A stretch of DNA of 64,000 nt, from NCBI GenBank assembly GCA_963735465.1, contig CAVTLA010000001.1, positions 3,534,001 to 3,598,000 of the forward strand. The letters run 5' to 3'. The stretch's first letter is position 1, and each line of letters opens with the position of its first letter. The DNA comes from DASZHJ01 sp963735465. GTDB lineage: Bacteria; Pseudomonadota; Alphaproteobacteria; ATCC43930; CGMCC-115725. The position numbers were made by a program, and so were the translations under genes. Positions 61,952 through 64,000 of the stretch are shown one piece after another. The notes beneath the pieces are model-generated. The model was given only the letters and a program-made list of their open reading frames with translations. It ran no database searches and had not been told where the DNA came from.

Positions 61952-62992
61952 CTAGCCGTAGGCGGGCTGCAGCTCGCGCTCGAGCCGCGCCACATCCGGG
62001 GGTCCGACGATCGCGCCGTCGCGCACGATGGGCTCGCCATCGATCCACATAGATTGCATTGTCACCACGGCATCCGGATGGTTCTCGCCGCCGCCGGGTT
62101 CCCACCAGGGTATGCCGAGGCCGATCGCGTTGTTGCCGGGAACGCGGATGTCCTCGATGAAGGAGCGTCCGGCGAAGCGGGCCGCCGGGTGGAACCCGTG
62201 CGAGAAGTGGATGATCGAGCCGTAGTGCCCGCCGCCGGCGCGCAGCAGGGCGCGATCCATCACCGTGCGGTCGGCGTCGCCGCCCTCGATTTCCCGGATG
62301 CGGCCGTCGACGCGAAGCGTGAGCGGCCTCTTCAAGAGCGTGTGATATTCGTGGAAGGCCGCCTCCACCACGACGACGCCGCGGACGCTCTCGATCTCGG
62401 GATAGATCACGGCCGAGCCGGGCGGCGTATAGGTGCCGGGCCGGTCCGTGCGTCGCAGCTTCCGGGTGGCAGGACGGCCGATGGTGAAGCTGACGTCGGT
62501 CCCGGCGCGGTTGGTGACCCGACAGGCCTTGCCAACGGATCCGCTCACCAGCCCGTCGAGCGCCCCCTGCAGCGCGAACAGCCGGTCGAGATCGACGCCG
62601 GCAAAGAGCCGCGCCAGGCCGCCGGCGCCGAGATCGGCGAGCAGCAGCGAGCGCACCCGGTTCGTCTTCATCGCCTCGCCATGGGCGTGCGAGCCGCCCA
62701 TGTAGGGAAAGGTGAGATCGAGCCACACGTCGCAGCTCTTCACCGCCTCCGCCAGCGGCTCGGGCACGAAGGGATCGGCGAGCGAGCCCTGGAACGGGAG
62801 CTGTGGCGCGATGAAGATGCCGGCGCGCGCGCCCGCCACACTCGCGGCGTTGAGGAGCGCCTTCACCGCGGCCATATCCGACGCGGTGTCGGCGGTGATC
62901 AGCAGCTGCTCTCCGGGCCGCACACACATGAAATCGCGAACCACGATGTCGGCGGCGCGGGCGAGCGCGGTCTCATCGTGGGGCGCGGTCAT
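61952..62992 (-). CDS. M29 aminopeptidase / 2,5-dihydroxypyridine 5,6-dioxygenase (NicX)-like protein
   Basis: A 346-residue protein with the M29-like fold shared by thermophilic-type aminopeptidases and NicX dioxygenases. It starts MTAPHDETALARAADIVVRD with VRPGEQLLITADT. Candidate metal ligands are the histidines in IHFSHGFHPAARF (262-268) and the H-x-D in GGGENHPDAVVTMQSMWIDG (His305, Asp307), followed by GEPIV as in NicX relatives. I chose ATG 62992. It is first in the catabolic operon and divergent from tetR. Whether it is a peptidase or a ring-cleaving iron enzyme is unclear from sequence. Confidence 0.6.
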   Translation of the reverse strand: MTAPHDETALARAADIVVRDFMCVRPGEQLLITADTASDMAAVKALLNAASVAGARAGIFIAPQLPFQGSLADPFVPEPLAEAVKSCDVWLDLTFPYMGGSHAHGEAMKTNRVRSLLLADLGAGGLARLFAGVDLDRLFALQGALDGLVSGSVGKACRVTNRAGTDVSFTIGRPATRKLRRTDRPGTYTPPGSAVIYPEIESVRGVVVVEAAFHEYHTLLKRPLTLRVDGRIREIEGGDADRTVMDRALLRAGGGHYGSIIHFSHGFHPAARFAGRSFIEDIRVPGNNAIGLGIPWWEPGGGENHPDAVVTMQSMWIDGEPIVRDGAIVGPPDVARLERELQPAYG

Positions 62993-63305
62993 GACCGGAC
63001 CGGTGCCTCCGGCGCATGTCGGAGCCGGCGGCGCCTCATCCGGCACAGCCCCGACATATTCCCGTCCTCAGGCCCTCGCGTCTCATTCGACACCGTCCCG
63101 GCGACGCCCCGCGCCGCTATCCACTTTGCGACTTAATCATACGGTGAATGAATTATACAGTTGAATAATTTTAATTCGCGCGCAGTCTGTCAAGCGTTCC
63201 GACGGGCCGCCGCCAGGCACGCCTGCCGGTGGCGATCGCATGCTTGCGATCCCCGCGATCACGCGTAAGCTGGCATCGGGATTTGCCGTGGAAGGGGATC
63301 CGCAC
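62993..63305. promoter_or_regulatory. divergent intergenic region with AT-rich operator-like repeats
   Basis: A 313-base gap without a gene. An AT-rich block at 63131-63177 stands out from GC-rich surroundings. It contains direct repeats TGAAT (63145 and 63162) and an inverted repeat GAATTA (63150-63155) with TTAATTC (63171-63177). This is the likely promoter and TetR operator region for both the leftward operon and tetR. Nothing else is recognised in the gap. Confidence 0.55.
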
Positions 63306-64000
63306 GTGAGAACGGCGCACGCGCCGACGGCCAAGGCCGCCGCCAAGCGCAAGGTGGTTAAACTCGGCCGCAGGCCGGGCGAGAGCCCAACGGCCCGGCA
63401 GATCCTCGACGTCGCCGAGGAGGCCTTCGCCGGCAGCGGCTATGCCGGGACGTCGCTGCGCGACATCAGCGAGCGGGCGGAGGTCAATCCGGCGCTGATC
63501 CGCTATTATTTCGGCTCCAAGGAGAAGCTGTTCTGCGAGGTCGTGATGCGCCGCGGCCGGCAGGTGACGCGCGAGCGCGTCCGCCTGCTCGACGAGCTGG
63601 AGCGGCGTGGCGACGAGCCGCTGCGGCTCGAGGAGATCATCCACGCGTTCCTGTTGCCGATCGCCGAGGTCCGGCGCGAGGGTCCGGGCGGTCTCGCCTT
63701 CATGCGGCTGACGGCACGGTTGCAGAATGAGCCGCAGAAGCTGATCCGCGAGCTTCGCCGCCGCGTCTATGAGGACTCGACGCGGCGCTACATTGCGGCG
63801 ATCCGGCGGGTCCTGCCGGAGCTCGACGCCGCCACGGTCTACTGGCGCATGGTCGCCCTCATCGGCGCCTATCTCTACGCGATGTCGGATGCCAACAATC
63901 TTCGGCTGTTCTCCAACGGCCTGTGCAGCCCCGACGACATCGAGGAATCCGTCCGCCAGCTCGTGCCCTTCCTGTGCGGCGGCCTGCAGGCCGGGACCAC
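63306..64000 (+). CDS. TetR-family transcriptional regulator, 3' end outside window
   Basis: The frame is open from GTG 63306 to the window edge (about 231 residues). A basic leader (AKAAAKRKVVKLGRRPG) precedes the TetR helix-turn-helix: ARQILDVAEEAFAGSGYAGT, SLRDISERAEVNPALIRYYF, GSKEKLFCEVVM. The C-terminal ligand domain includes FMRLTARLQNEPQKLIREL. An upstream in-frame GTG at 63288 is an alternative. GGAAGGGGAT precedes 63306. It is divergent from the catabolic operon at 62992 and probably controls it. Confidence 0.88.
   Translation, partial: MRTAHAPTAKAAAKRKVVKLGRRPGESPTARQILDVAEEAFAGSGYAGTSLRDISERAEVNPALIRYYFGSKEKLFCEVVMRRGRQVTRERVRLLDELERRGDEPLRLEEIIHAFLLPIAEVRREGPGGLAFMRLTARLQNEPQKLIRELRRRVYEDSTRRYIAAIRRVLPELDAATVYWRMVALIGAYLYAMSDANNLRLFSNGLCSPDDIEESVRQLVPFLCGGLQAGT

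Noticed and set aside
60248..63136. Open frame of 962 codons on the plus strand opposite the right-hand catabolic operon
   Set aside because: Antisense to hydrolase, diiron protein and M29/NicX-like genes, with shadow-type composition.
1..64000. CRISPR arrays, tRNA genes, insertion sequences or prophage genes
   Set aside because: No regular short direct repeats with spacers, no tRNA-like cloverleaf, and no transposase, integrase or phage structural protein could be recognised on either strand.

Overview
The window is about 64 kb of very GC-rich DNA, dense in genes and with short gaps. Gene content points to a soil- or water-dwelling alphaproteobacterium (Rhizobiales/Rhodospirillales-like): many ABC importers, paired hydantoinase A/B genes, a bdhA/adc/patatin ketone-body block, DUF3775, and CCCTCTCC... 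and CGTCCTTCGA... palindromic intergenic repeats. This is inferred from gene families only; there is no rRNA in the window. I saw no tRNA, insertion sequence, CRISPR array or prophage.

Layout. 2-4050 (+): tail of a sugar-type ABC importer (ATPase, binding protein, two permeases), then a cupin, a secreted helical protein and a DUF1328 peptide (4130-5556). 5548-10229 (-): hyuA-hyuB-eamA. 10472-19410 (+): a complete branched-chain-amino-acid-type importer (livKHMGF) followed by a second hyuA-hyuB pair. 19858-28463 (-): a compact seven-gene phosphonate operon, phnW-phnA-phnY-eamA-phosphonate monoester hydrolase-aldehyde dehydrogenase-metallo-hydrolase, with a divergent LysR gene at 28556. 29472-37895 (-): an importer operon (ATPase, fused permease, GntR regulator, hyuB, hyuA, binding protein) whose ATPase and permease carry many apparent frameshifts; two tandem TTGTCGAC operators lie upstream. 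38074-42735: two-subunit ThDP decarboxylase, luciferase-like oxidoreductase, AroM-like protein and a PLP lyase. 42732-45916 (-): DUF3775, 3-hydroxybutyrate dehydrogenase, acetoacetate decarboxylase, patatin. 46175-50495: VOC, CGNR regulator, secreted protease, 2-hydroxyacid dehydrogenase, PAP2. 50496-53772 (-): MFS-HlyD-MarR efflux operon. 53939-54736 (+): HpcH/HpaI aldolase. 54753-62992 (-): polyamine-type importer plus Rieske oxygenase, alpha/beta hydrolase, heme-oxygenase-like diiron protein and an M29/NicX-like protein, with a divergent TetR gene running off the right edge.

How it works together. Most of the window is uptake linked to catabolism. The phn operon should convert 2-aminoethylphosphonate to phosphonoacetaldehyde, phosphonoacetate, then acetate and phosphate, with a phosphonate monoester hydrolase feeding esters in. 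The right-hand cluster combines an importer with two oxygenase-type enzymes, a possible ring-cleavage or peptidase-like enzyme and a hydrolase, and is the best candidate for an undescribed pathway. Three hydantoinase A/B pairs, each beside a different transporter, suggest uptake and opening of lactams, hydantoins or related compounds.

Caution: about 15 single-base indels break eight genes that otherwise look under selection. Most are one extra base. Consensus errors are the simplest explanation, but this cannot be settled from sequence alone.
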